Shown here one piece after another: positions 52,708 to 60,549 of a DNA stretch of 64,000 bases. Every line of letters begins with the position of its first letter. Position 1 is the stretch's first letter. The DNA is taken from NCBI RefSeq assembly GCF_001411805.1, contig NZ_CP007213.1, forward strand, positions 2,356,001 through 2,420,000, in the 5' to 3' direction. The position numbers and the translations under genes are program-made. This DNA comes from Burkholderia plantarii. GTDB taxonomy: Bacteria > Pseudomonadota > Gammaproteobacteria > Burkholderiales > Burkholderiaceae. A model generated the notes under the pieces. It saw only the letters and a program-made list of their open reading frames with translations, was not told the origin of the DNA and did no database searches.

Positions 52708-53151
52708 TCAGGCTGCTGCGTCCTTCAGCTTCTTCAGCGCACGTGCCTTCACGCGCACGCTCGCGGGCTTCGCCGGGAACCAGCGCTCTTCACCCGTGAA
52801 CGGATCCTTGCCGAAGCGCTTCTTCTTCGCCGCGACTGCCTGCGCCGAGATCTTCAGCAGACCCGGCAGCGTGAATTCGCCCGCACCCTTCTTGTGGATC
52901 GAGCCGAGGATCACGTTTTCCAGCGTCGCGAGCACGGCCTTGACCGTCTTCAGCTCGACTTCGGCGCGCTCGGCGATATGCGTTGCGAGCGATGCCTTGG
53001 TGAAGCTGTCCTTGATCGGCGTCGGAGCGGCCGGCACCTTCGCGGCAGCCTTCTTGGCCACTACTTTCTTCGCGGGCGCTGCTTTTTTGGCAGCCACTTT
53101 CTTGGCCGGTGCGGCAGCCTTATTGGCCACCTTTTTTGCGGAAGTCGCCAT
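52708..53151 (-). CDS. HU/IHF-family DNA-binding protein with Lys/Ala-rich N-terminal tail
   Basis: A 147-residue nucleoid protein. The first about 45 residues are repeats of the PAKKVAAKKAA kind, similar to histone H1-like tails. The HU domain begins 'SFTKASLATHIAERAEVELKTVKAVL' and includes 'GEFTLPGLLKISAQAV' and 'KRFGKDPFTGEERWFPAKPA', the beta-arm region. It binds and bends DNA; the charged tail should add non-specific affinity. Tails like this are usual in Burkholderia HU paralogues. ATG 53151 has AGGAGA four bases upstream. The 438-bp region upstream to galU holds its promoter and the galU terminator. Confidence 0.9.
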   Translation of the reverse strand: MATSAKKVANKAAAPAKKVAAKKAAPAKKVVAKKAAAKVPAAPTPIKDSFTKASLATHIAERAEVELKTVKAVLATLENVILGSIHKKGAGEFTLPGLLKISAQAVAAKKKRFGKDPFTGEERWFPAKPASVRVKARALKKLKDAAA

Positions 53152-53486
53152 GTTTCTCCTACCAGGTGTGGTCGTTGGATGCGAAGCACACGTTGTGCAT
53201 GCTTCAAGGCCGGATTCTACAAGCGGCGCGGCGCTTTGTGCTGCACTTTTGTGCGCGATACGCGGGTTTTCGGCAGGTTTTGTTGCTCGGCGCAGACTGT
53301 CGTGTGCGCCGGCACGGTGGTGAACGCGCCGGGCGAGGTCGGCGCAAGTCGAATTATGTGCGATCCGGTGGGCCGTCACCGCGTCGGCCGCGGTGTCGAC
53401 GAGCCTTCCATCAAGGCTTCGATAGGCGCTTCCATGACGCCTTCGGCAAGCCATCCGGCACGGCGCCGCGCGTGCCGCGCGTCCAC

Positions 53487-53513
53487 AAAAAAGCCCCGGC
53501 GCTGCGCCGGGGC
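53487..53513 (-). terminator. Rho-independent terminator of galU
   Basis: On the minus strand, GCCCCGGCG and CGCCGGGGC (53513-53505 and 53501-53493) form a 9-bp stem with a three-base loop, followed by TTTTTT (53492-53487). Situated 78 bp after the galU stop. Confidence 0.88.
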
Positions 53514-53590
53514 GAAGGGAACAACCACCACATGGACGACATGAAACGGAACGTCGCGGCGCGCTTTGGGCGGGCCTGCCTCGGGCGACG

Positions 53591-54478
53591 TCAGGCGACG
53601 GCGGCCAGCACCGGCAGGCAGGTGCGCAGATAGGCCTCGAACTCGCGGCGCACTTCGGGATGCTCGAGCGCGAGCTCGACGGTCGCCTTCAGGTAGCCGA
53701 GCTTGCTGCCGCAGTCGAAGCGCGTCCCGTAATAGCGGTACGCGAGCACCTGTTCCTCGGTCAGCAGCGACTGCACGGCATCGGTCAGCTGCAGCTCGCC
53801 GCCGGCGCCGGGGCGAATCCGGCGCAGGTGGTCGAAGATGCTCGGCATCAGCACATAGCGGCCGACCACGCCGAGGTTCGACGGCGCGTTTTCCGGCGCC
53901 GGCTTCTCGACGATGCCCGACAGCTTGATCACGTCCTCTTCCCACTCGCGCCCCTCGACCACGCCATACGAACGGCTGTCCTCGCGCGCGATCGTTTCGA
54001 CGCCGATCACCGAGCTGTGATAGTGATTGAACACGTCCACCAGCTGCTTGAGCACGGGCTGCTCGCCATGCAGCAGATCGTCGGCGAGGATCACCGCGAA
54101 CGGCTCGCCATGCACCAGCTTCTCGGCGCACAGCACCGCGTGGCCGAGCCCGAGCGCCTCGGGCTGGCGCACGTAATAGCAGTCGACGTGGCTCGGCTTG
54201 ATGCCGCGCACGAGCTCGAGCAGCTTGTCCTTGCCGCGCGCCTCGAGCTCCGCCTCGATCTCGTAGGACTTGTCGAAGTGATCCTCGATCGCGCGCTTGC
54301 TGCGCCCGGTCACGAAGATCATCTCGGTGATGCCGGCGTTGATCGCCTCCTCCACCGCGTACTGGATCAGCGGCTTGTCCACCACGGGCAGCATTTCCTT
54401 CGGGCTGGCCTTGGTCGCCGGCAGGAACCGCGTTCCCAGCCCGGCAACGGGAAACACGGCCTTCTTGACTTTGAGCAT
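53591..54478 (-). CDS. galU: UTP--glucose-1-phosphate uridylyltransferase GalU
   Basis: A 295-residue nucleotidyltransferase making UDP-glucose from UTP and glucose-1-phosphate. The N-terminal '[20 protein letters not shown]' and '[20 protein letters not shown]' are the nucleotide-binding signature. '[22 protein letters not shown]' and '[20 protein letters not shown]' complete the family pattern. UDP-glucose supplies the nearby polysaccharide locus, lipopolysaccharide and trehalose synthesis. Ends at its own terminator. Confidence 0.96.
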   Translation of the reverse strand: MLKVKKAVFPVAGLGTRFLPATKASPKEMLPVVDKPLIQYAVEEAINAGITEMIFVTGRSKRAIEDHFDKSYEIEAELEARGKDKLLELVRGIKPSHVDCYYVRQPEALGLGHAVLCAEKLVHGEPFAVILADDLLHGEQPVLKQLVDVFNHYHSSVIGVETIAREDSRSYGVVEGREWEEDVIKLSGIVEKPAPENAPSNLGVVGRYVLMPSIFDHLRRIRPGAGGELQLTDAVQSLLTEEQVLAYRYYGTRFDCGSKLGYLKATVELALEHPEVRREFEAYLRTCLPVLAAVA

Positions 54479-54599
54479 GATTACGTTCCGGTGAAAGTGA
54501 TGGCCGCGCGCAGCGGGCGGCCTGCGCAAACCACGGAGCCGGCACGGCGCGCGCGGCCCGCGGCGCACGCGGCACGCCGGCCGCGATGCCTGTCCACGG

Positions 54600-54740
54600 T
54601 CACTCGAGTTCCTCGGCCAGCGCGTTGCCGTCATCGAAACCGAAACGGCTGATCGGTTCGTTTTTCAGCGCGTCGCGATAGGCTGACAACATGACCATCA
54701 CGAGCAGCACGGCGCCGCTTGCAATCCAGTTGATGTCCAT
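54600..54740 (-). CDS. Small single-pass membrane protein (46 aa)
   Basis: A 46-residue protein that is too short for most gene finders. The ATG at 54740 has GAGGAGTTCAGG directly upstream, a near-ideal ribosome-binding site. Residues 4-20 ([17 protein letters not shown]) form one hydrophobic helix, followed by a polar tail rich in acidic residues ending ALAEELE. No known family recognised. It lies 121 bp upstream of galU on the same strand and may share its promoter. Confidence 0.6.
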   Translation of the reverse strand: MDINWIASGAVLLVMVMLSAYRDALKNEPISRFGFDDGNALAEELE

Positions 54741-54987
54741 CCTGAACTCCTCGTCTGTTTCGACCCGAACCCAAACTATCAAAAAAAAATCGAGAAATAA
54801 TTGGGCGCGTTTCACCAGCTGGGAAAGCCGCGATGCCGAAACGTCTTGTTGCAATTTCGGGCCGCGTTTTTTTTGTTCATCGTTCGATTTCTCACGTCCT
54901 AGGATGAGCGTGCGCGCGTTGCGTCCGGCGGCGAAATCGCCGGCGCGCGGCGCACTTCCCGCACTTACCAGGCAAGGACACCGACGC

Positions 54988-56154
54988 ATGAATTCCCACA
55001 GCGGGCCGGCACTCGCGCGGCCGGCCGCACTCGACCACAAGGACGCCCTGATCGACGCGCTGCGCGGCTTCGCGGCGCTGCTGGTGGCGTATTTCCATTG
55101 CCGGCAGGTGGTCTGGATCGGCATGCAGGCGTTCCACCAGACGCACGGCCACGCGCTCGACGCGGGCGCGCTGGCCGCGTACCTGACGTTCCCGTTCGCG
55201 TGGGGCTCGGCCGGCGTGCCGGTCTTCTTCGTGATCAGCGGCTACTGCATCCATCGCGGCGCGGCGCTGAAGCTGGCCGCCGCGCCCGGCTATCGTCTCG
55301 ATACGCTGAACTTCTGGGCGCGCCGTTTCGCGCGCATCTATCCGGTGCTGCTCGCCGCGCTGCTCGTCACGCTCGCGCTCGACCTGATCAGCCTGCAGAT
55401 CACGCCGGTGAGCCACAAGATCCGCGAGATCGGCTGGATGGCGTTCGCGGTGAACCTGCTGTCGCTGCAGGGCATCGCCGGCAAGACCTACGGCTCGAAC
55501 GGCGCGCTCTGGACGCTGTCGCTCGAGGTGCAGTTCTATGCCGTCTATCCGCTCTGGCTCGCGCTGCGCAAGCGGATCGGCCTCATGCCGGTGGTGCTGG
55601 CGGTGGCGCTCGTCAACGTGGCGTCGGCCTGGCTGTTCGAGCGGCACGACATCCAGGTCTTCACGTCGTACTGGCTGTCGTGGACGCTCGGCGCGCTGAT
55701 CGCCGACCTGCGCGTGCGGCGCGCGGCCGGCCCGGCGCCGTCGCGCGGCTGGTATCTGGCCGGCGCGGCCGGCATCGCGCTCGGCTGCGTGGCGTTCCGC
55801 GTCGGCCAGTACGGCGCGTTCCAGCTCTGGTCGATCGGCTTCGCCTGCTGCCTGCATGCCGCCATCGCGCGGCCGGCGCCGTCCGGCGCGATCGTGCGGC
55901 TGTTCGCGTGGCTCGGCGATTTCAGCTATTCGCTGTACCTGATCCACCTGCCGCTGTTCGTCTGCTTCGCCTCGCTGCTGTACCGCTCGCAGTTGCAGGC
56001 GTCGATCTGGCCGTCGTTCGCGTTCATGGCGGTCGCGATTCCGCTGGCCTGGCTGTTTTACCTGGCCGTCGAGCGGCCCGCGATGCGCTGGTCGGCGAGT
56101 CTGAAGCCGTCGGGCGGCAAGCCGCGGCCGGCCGCGCCGACGCTGGCGGCGTGA
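54988..56154 (+). CDS. Membrane acyltransferase (Acyl_transf_3, OafA-like)
   Basis: A 388-residue polytopic protein with about ten hydrophobic segments. 'DALRGFAALLVAYFHCRQ' gives the family Arg-x10-His pair, followed by 'GSAGVPVFFVISGYCIHRGA' and 'ALWTLSLEVQFYAVYPLWLA'. These enzymes transfer acetyl or succinyl groups to polysaccharides or lipids. The ATG at 54988 has AAGGA nine bases upstream; the frame is open earlier without family sequence. The neighbouring polysaccharide genes are its probable context. Confidence 0.87.
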   Translation: MNSHSGPALARPAALDHKDALIDALRGFAALLVAYFHCRQVVWIGMQAFHQTHGHALDAGALAAYLTFPFAWGSAGVPVFFVISGYCIHRGAALKLAAAPGYRLDTLNFWARRFARIYPVLLAALLVTLALDLISLQITPVSHKIREIGWMAFAVNLLSLQGIAGKTYGSNGALWTLSLEVQFYAVYPLWLALRKRIGLMPVVLAVALVNVASAWLFERHDIQVFTSYWLSWTLGALIADLRVRRAAGPAPSRGWYLAGAAGIALGCVAFRVGQYGAFQLWSIGFACCLHAAIARPAPSGAIVRLFAWLGDFSYSLYLIHLPLFVCFASLLYRSQLQASIWPSFAFMAVAIPLAWLFYLAVERPAMRWSASLKPSGGKPRPAAPTLAA

Positions 56155-56617
56155 GGGGCTGGACGATGGCGCGGATGCAGCCCGGTGGTGCGGATGCGCC
56201 GCGCCGGCGGTACGGCGAGGATCGATCGCCGCGGCGCGCCTGCCCGCCCGTGCCCACGGCCGCGCACGCAGCGCGCCTGCGCGGCCGGTCATGCCGGCGA
56301 CATCCTGGTGACGGCGGCGGCGGCCCGGGAATACGTGGAAGTGTCGGTGACCGGCGTCGGCGGCCTGCTGAAAACGCCGTGGCAAGGCTCGATGGATGCC
56401 GCTGACGGGCGAGCATGATCGCCTGATTCACGCGCCGACGCCGCACGCGGAGCATCGTCGCCCGAAGATGTCGAGAAGACGCCGCTCCAGCCGCTTGCGG
56501 AAGCGGCTTCAAGGATGGATGGCGCGCGCCGCGCCCGCGCCGGAGATCGGAGATCGGAGAACGCGTGGGCGGCGTGACGCGCGATCCCGCGCCGCCACGC
56601 CCTTCCCGGTCACGACA
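56155..56617. other. Non-coding gap between convergent acyltransferase and glycosyltransferase genes
   Basis: 463 bp of very GC-rich sequence. A short stem GCCGCTT/AAGCGGC (56490-56507) and a GGAGATC triplet-like tandem at 56541-56560 are the only patterns seen. No convincing gene or U-tract terminator. Confidence 0.4.
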
Positions 56618-59038
56618 TCAGCGCTTGTCGCGCGCGACTTCCACCAGAATCCGCTCGACGGCCTCGACATAGGTGTGCGTGCCGAAGCGCCGCGTGGCCG
56701 TCTCGAAGCCGTTCGCGACGAGCCGTTCGCAGCGCGCCGGATCGCGGCGCAGCGCGGCGAGTGCCGCGCTCAGCGACGGCACGTCGCCGGGCTCGCAGAG
56801 CAGCCCGTTCACGCCGTCGTCGATGATCTCGACCACCCCGCCCGCCCGCGCGGCCACCACCGGCCGCTTCGCGAGCATGCCCTCCACGATCACGCGGCCG
56901 AACGGCTCGGGCGTGATCGAGGTGTGCGCGACCACGTCCACCGCCTTCATCCACGACGCGATATCGCGCTGGAAACCCGCGAAGAACACCCGGTCGCCGA
57001 GCCCGCGCCGCGCGACGAGATCCTGCAGCTCGGCCGCGTACTCGTCCTCGCCGAACAGCGGCGCGCCGACCAGCACCACGTGCAGATCCGGATCGCGCAT
57101 GGCGGCCTCGAGCAGCAGGTGCTGGCCCTTCCAGCGCGCGAGGCGGCTGAACGAACCGACCAGCCAGGCCTGCCCGGGCAACCCGAGGCGCGCGCGCAGC
57201 GCGGCGCGCGGCACGGCCTCGAGCGCGACGAACGGCGCCGCGTCGATGCCGTTGAAGATCACGTCGACCGACTCCTGCGCGCCGCCCGTCAGCGCCAGAT
57301 AGGCCTGCGCGGACGCGTTCGAATTGGCGATCACGCGCGTCACGCCGAGCTTCGCGCAGCGCCGGATCGCGAACAGCTGCTTCGCGCCGAAATGCGCGTC
57401 GCTGACGATGTCGCGCAGATGCCAGACCACCGGCTTGCGCGCGATGCGCCCGGCGATCGCGCCCACCACCATCGCACGCTGCGTGTTCGCGTAGATCACG
57501 TCGACGTCGCGCGCGCGCCGCACCACCTCGCGCACCAGCGAGAACAGCCCGCCCGCCGCCCGCAGCGAAACGCCGCCCTGCTTGCGCACGCCGTCGAGGC
57601 CGCGCGAGCGCAGCACCGTCACGTCCACGCCCGCCTCGGCGAGCGCCGCGTGGAACGGGCCGTCGTCGAACAGCAGCACGTTGGCGTTGCCATGCCAGTG
57701 CGTGACGAATTCGAGCAGCGACAGCTCGGCACCGCCGAGCACGCCGCTCTGGTCCAGCACCAGCGCGCGCACGCGCGACGCCGCCACGGTGCCGGCGTCG
57801 CGCGCGCCGGCCCGGGCGCGCGCCTGCGCGTCGGGCAGCAGGCTTTCGATCTGCTCCACCAGCCGGCGCCGGAAATGCTGGGCCGCGAAGCGTTCCGCGT
57901 TGGCGCGGCAGGCCTCGGGCGTGAAGCGCCCGGGCGCCTGCTCGAATGCATCGACGGCCGCCACGATCGCCGGCACGCTCTGCTCGTCGAAGAACAGGCC
58001 GGTGGGCGCCGTGTCGGCGCTGCCGTCGCGCACGGTCTCGAGCGCGCCGCCCTTGCCGAACGCGATCACCGGCGTGCCGCAGGCCTGCGCCTCGACGACC
58101 GAGATGCCGAAATCCTCCTCGGCCGCGAACACGAACGCCCGCGCGCGGCGCATGTGGTCCTGCAGCACCTTGAACGGCTGGTAGCCGAGGATCTCGACGT
58201 TCGGGCCGGCCTTGGCGCGCACCTTGTCCATGTCGGGGCCGTCGCCGATCACCACCAGCCGCCGCCCCGGCATGCGCGCGAAGGCCTCGACGATCAGGTC
58301 GATCTTTTTATACGGCACCATCCGCGAGGCGGTGACGTAGAAGTCCTCCTTGTCGGTGGCGAGCGAGAACGCGTCGACGTCAACCGGCGGGAACACCACC
58401 GCCGCGTCGCGCTGGTAGACCTTGCGGATGCGCCGCGCGATGAACGCCGAATTGGCGATGAAGCCGTCCACCGAATTGGACGTGCGGCTGTCCCAGTTGC
58501 GGATGTAATGCAGGATCAGCCGCGCCGCATAGGATTTCACGCCGCGCGTGAGCTGCGACTGTTCGAGGTACTGGTGCTGCAGGTCCCACGCGTAGCGGAT
58601 CGGCGAATGCACGTAGCTGACGTGGATCTGGTCCGGCCCGGTCAGCACGCCCTTGGCCACCGCGTGGCTGCTGGAGATCACGAGGTCGTAGGCCGACACG
58701 TCGAGCTGCTCGATCGCGAGCGGCATCAGCGGCAGGTAGGCGCGGTACTTCCTGCGCGCGAACGGCAGCTTCTGGATGAACGAGGTGGTGACCGGGCGGT
58801 CATGCAGGAAGCTGCGATCGTCGAGGAAATCGACGAGGCTGAACAGGTCCGCGTCGGGAAAGCACGCGATGATCTGTTCGAGCACGCGCTCGGCGCCCGC
58901 ATAGGTGACGAGCCAGTCGTGGACGATCGCCACGCGCAGCGGCTTGCCCGACGGCTTGCCGGCCGCGCGCGCGGCGCCGGCTGTCTGGATCTGCCGTGCA
59001 AGCGACGGCACGGAGCGTTCTACGAGTTCGCCTTTCAT
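56618..59038 (-). CDS. Fused double GT4-type glycosyltransferase
   Basis: An 806-residue protein with two complete glycosyltransferase-4 units. Unit 1 (about 35-410): 'RVAIVHDWLVTYAGAERVLEQII', 'YVHSPIRYAWD', and the ExFGxxxxE motif as 'EEDFGISVVEAQACGTPVIAFG'. Unit 2 (about 430-806): 'VLDQSGVLGGAELSLLEFV', 'IFNGIDAAPF', and 'EPFGRVIVEGMLAKRPVVAARAGG'. No stop codon or start signal separates them. Each unit should add a sugar from a nucleotide donor, so one polypeptide may make two linkages of a repeat unit. The ATG overlaps the flippase stop as ATGA. Confidence 0.9.
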   Translation of the reverse strand: MKGELVERSVPSLARQIQTAGAARAAGKPSGKPLRVAIVHDWLVTYAGAERVLEQIIACFPDADLFSLVDFLDDRSFLHDRPVTTSFIQKLPFARRKYRAYLPLMPLAIEQLDVSAYDLVISSSHAVAKGVLTGPDQIHVSYVHSPIRYAWDLQHQYLEQSQLTRGVKSYAARLILHYIRNWDSRTSNSVDGFIANSAFIARRIRKVYQRDAAVVFPPVDVDAFSLATDKEDFYVTASRMVPYKKIDLIVEAFARMPGRRLVVIGDGPDMDKVRAKAGPNVEILGYQPFKVLQDHMRRARAFVFAAEEDFGISVVEAQACGTPVIAFGKGGALETVRDGSADTAPTGLFFDEQSVPAIVAAVDAFEQAPGRFTPEACRANAERFAAQHFRRRLVEQIESLLPDAQARARAGARDAGTVAASRVRALVLDQSGVLGGAELSLLEFVTHWHGNANVLLFDDGPFHAALAEAGVDVTVLRSRGLDGVRKQGGVSLRAAGGLFSLVREVVRRARDVDVIYANTQRAMVVGAIAGRIARKPVVWHLRDIVSDAHFGAKQLFAIRRCAKLGVTRVIANSNASAQAYLALTGGAQESVDVIFNGIDAAPFVALEAVPRAALRARLGLPGQAWLVGSFSRLARWKGQHLLLEAAMRDPDLHVVLVGAPLFGEDEYAAELQDLVARRGLGDRVFFAGFQRDIASWMKAVDVVAHTSITPEPFGRVIVEGMLAKRPVVAARAGGVVEIIDDGVNGLLCEPGDVPSLSAALAALRRDPARCERLVANGFETATRRFGTHTYVEAVERILVEVARDKR

Positions 59039-60501
59039 ACGCTTTTCCCGGGAATCAGGCGCCCCAGCACGCCGCGCGCGAGCGCGCGCAGGCCGGGCGT
59101 CATCATGAAGGACCACGCGATGTTGAGCGCGGCGACGAGTGCGCAAAGCGCGGCGGCCTGCACCAGCGTCGGCATCGTCCAGGCCAGCGCGAGGCTGGCG
59201 AACAGGAAGGCCAGGTGCGCGGCCATGTCGACCACGATCGGCCGGCGCTTGACCGACGCCAGCACCAGCAGCACGCCGTAGTCGACCAGCGCGCGCGCCA
59301 CCACCACCACCGCCGCGCCGATCAGGCCGAAATGCGTGATGCCGAACCAGAGCCCGCCGACGAAGAACGGCAGCTCGACGAGCCCGGCCAGCGCGGCGCG
59401 GGCCGGATTGACCTGCGACTGGATCAAAATCCGCATCACGCCGGCCTGCCCCACCAGCCAGATGCCGATCACGAGCACGCGGCCGACCGGCGAGGACTGG
59501 GTGGCGAGATCGTGGCCGACCCAGAGTTCGAGGAACGGCTGCAGCGCGAAGATCGCGACGATCGCCACCGGCGTGAACACGCCGTTGAGGAATTCGAGCG
59601 ACTGCCGCACGAGGTTGTCGGCATGGTCGCGATCGACGGCCGACAGCCGCGGGAACAGCGTGCGCACCACCGCGTTGGGCAGCATGTTGAGCCGCGTGAC
59701 GAGGTTCTGCGGCACCGTGTAGTAGGTCACGTAGCGCGCGCCCAGATGCGCGCCGAGGATCACGCGGTCGAGCGAGTCGGCCACCATGCTCGCGGTGCTG
59801 GCGATCAGCATCCAGCCGCCGAACGTGAACAGCTCCCTGGCGGTGCGCCAGCGCGGCGGCGCGACGTGCCGGATGTTCAGCACGCGCAGACTCGCGCGGC
59901 CGAGCAGGATCGCCGCGATCAGCCGCGCCAGCACCGCGGCGGCCAGCACCGTCGGCAGCGTCGGCGCGATCAGCCAGGCCGCGAACAGCGGCAGCAGCTG
60001 GAACAGGAAAGTGCCGAAGGTCTGGTTCGCGTTGTAGATGCCGAAGCGCTCGGCGCCGTTGATCGCGCCCGAGAACACCCAGGACACGTTCGCGATCGGG
60101 ATCGCGCAGGCGAGCCACGGCAGCGCGTGATAGACCTCGTGCTGCAGCTCGGCCGAGACCCGGGTGAAGTACGAGGTGTAGATGAACGCGCCGAAATAGA
60201 TCAGCAGGCCGCCCGCGATGCCGGTGGCGAGATTGAGCCAGCAGGCGCTCCAGAACACGCGCTCGCACTGTTCCGGGTCGCCGCTCGCGAGCGCCTTCGA
60301 GATCTGGTTCTGCGCGGCCATGCTCATGCCGAGATCGAGGATGCCGAAATAGCCGATCAGCGTCCAGACCAGGCTCACCACGCCGTAGCGGTCGACGCCG
60401 AGCGCATGGATATAGGCCGGCACCGTCACGAGCGAGACGAAGGTCGGCAGGATCAGCCCGATGAAATTCACCGCGACGTTCTTCAGGATGCGTTTATCCA
60501 C
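59035..60501 (-). CDS. Polysaccharide flippase (Wzx-like)
   Basis: A 488-residue membrane protein with about 12-14 helices and the N-terminal 'NVAVNFIGLILPTFVSLVTVPAYIHALGVDRYGVVSLVW' pattern of polysaccharide biosynthesis/MATE-like flippases. It should flip an undecaprenyl-linked oligosaccharide across the inner membrane. Second gene of a three-gene operon, 48 bp after the beta-propeller gene, and translationally coupled to the double glycosyltransferase. Confidence 0.9.
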   Translation of the reverse strand: MDKRILKNVAVNFIGLILPTFVSLVTVPAYIHALGVDRYGVVSLVWTLIGYFGILDLGMSMAAQNQISKALASGDPEQCERVFWSACWLNLATGIAGGLLIYFGAFIYTSYFTRVSAELQHEVYHALPWLACAIPIANVSWVFSGAINGAERFGIYNANQTFGTFLFQLLPLFAAWLIAPTLPTVLAAAVLARLIAAILLGRASLRVLNIRHVAPPRWRTARELFTFGGWMLIASTASMVADSLDRVILGAHLGARYVTYYTVPQNLVTRLNMLPNAVVRTLFPRLSAVDRDHADNLVRQSLEFLNGVFTPVAIVAIFALQPFLELWVGHDLATQSSPVGRVLVIGIWLVGQAGVMRILIQSQVNPARAALAGLVELPFFVGGLWFGITHFGLIGAAVVVVARALVDYGVLLVLASVKRRPIVVDMAAHLAFLFASLALAWTMPTLVQAAALCALVAALNIAWSFMMTPGLRALARGVLGRLIPGKSV

Positions 60502-60549
60502 GGCGCCGCCTTGCGCCGTGCCGCGCGTTCACCACCGTCATCTTGATCG

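Noticed and set aside
52708..53151. Tandem repeat or expansion artefact in the Lys/Ala-rich HU tail
   Set aside because: Such tails are usual in Burkholderia HU paralogues and the frame is intact with a good ribosome-binding site.
59039..60268. Upstream continuation of the double glycosyltransferase frame to give a 1216-residue protein
   Set aside because: This part overlaps the flippase in another frame and has no domain sequence; the ATG overlapping the flippase stop is the proper start.
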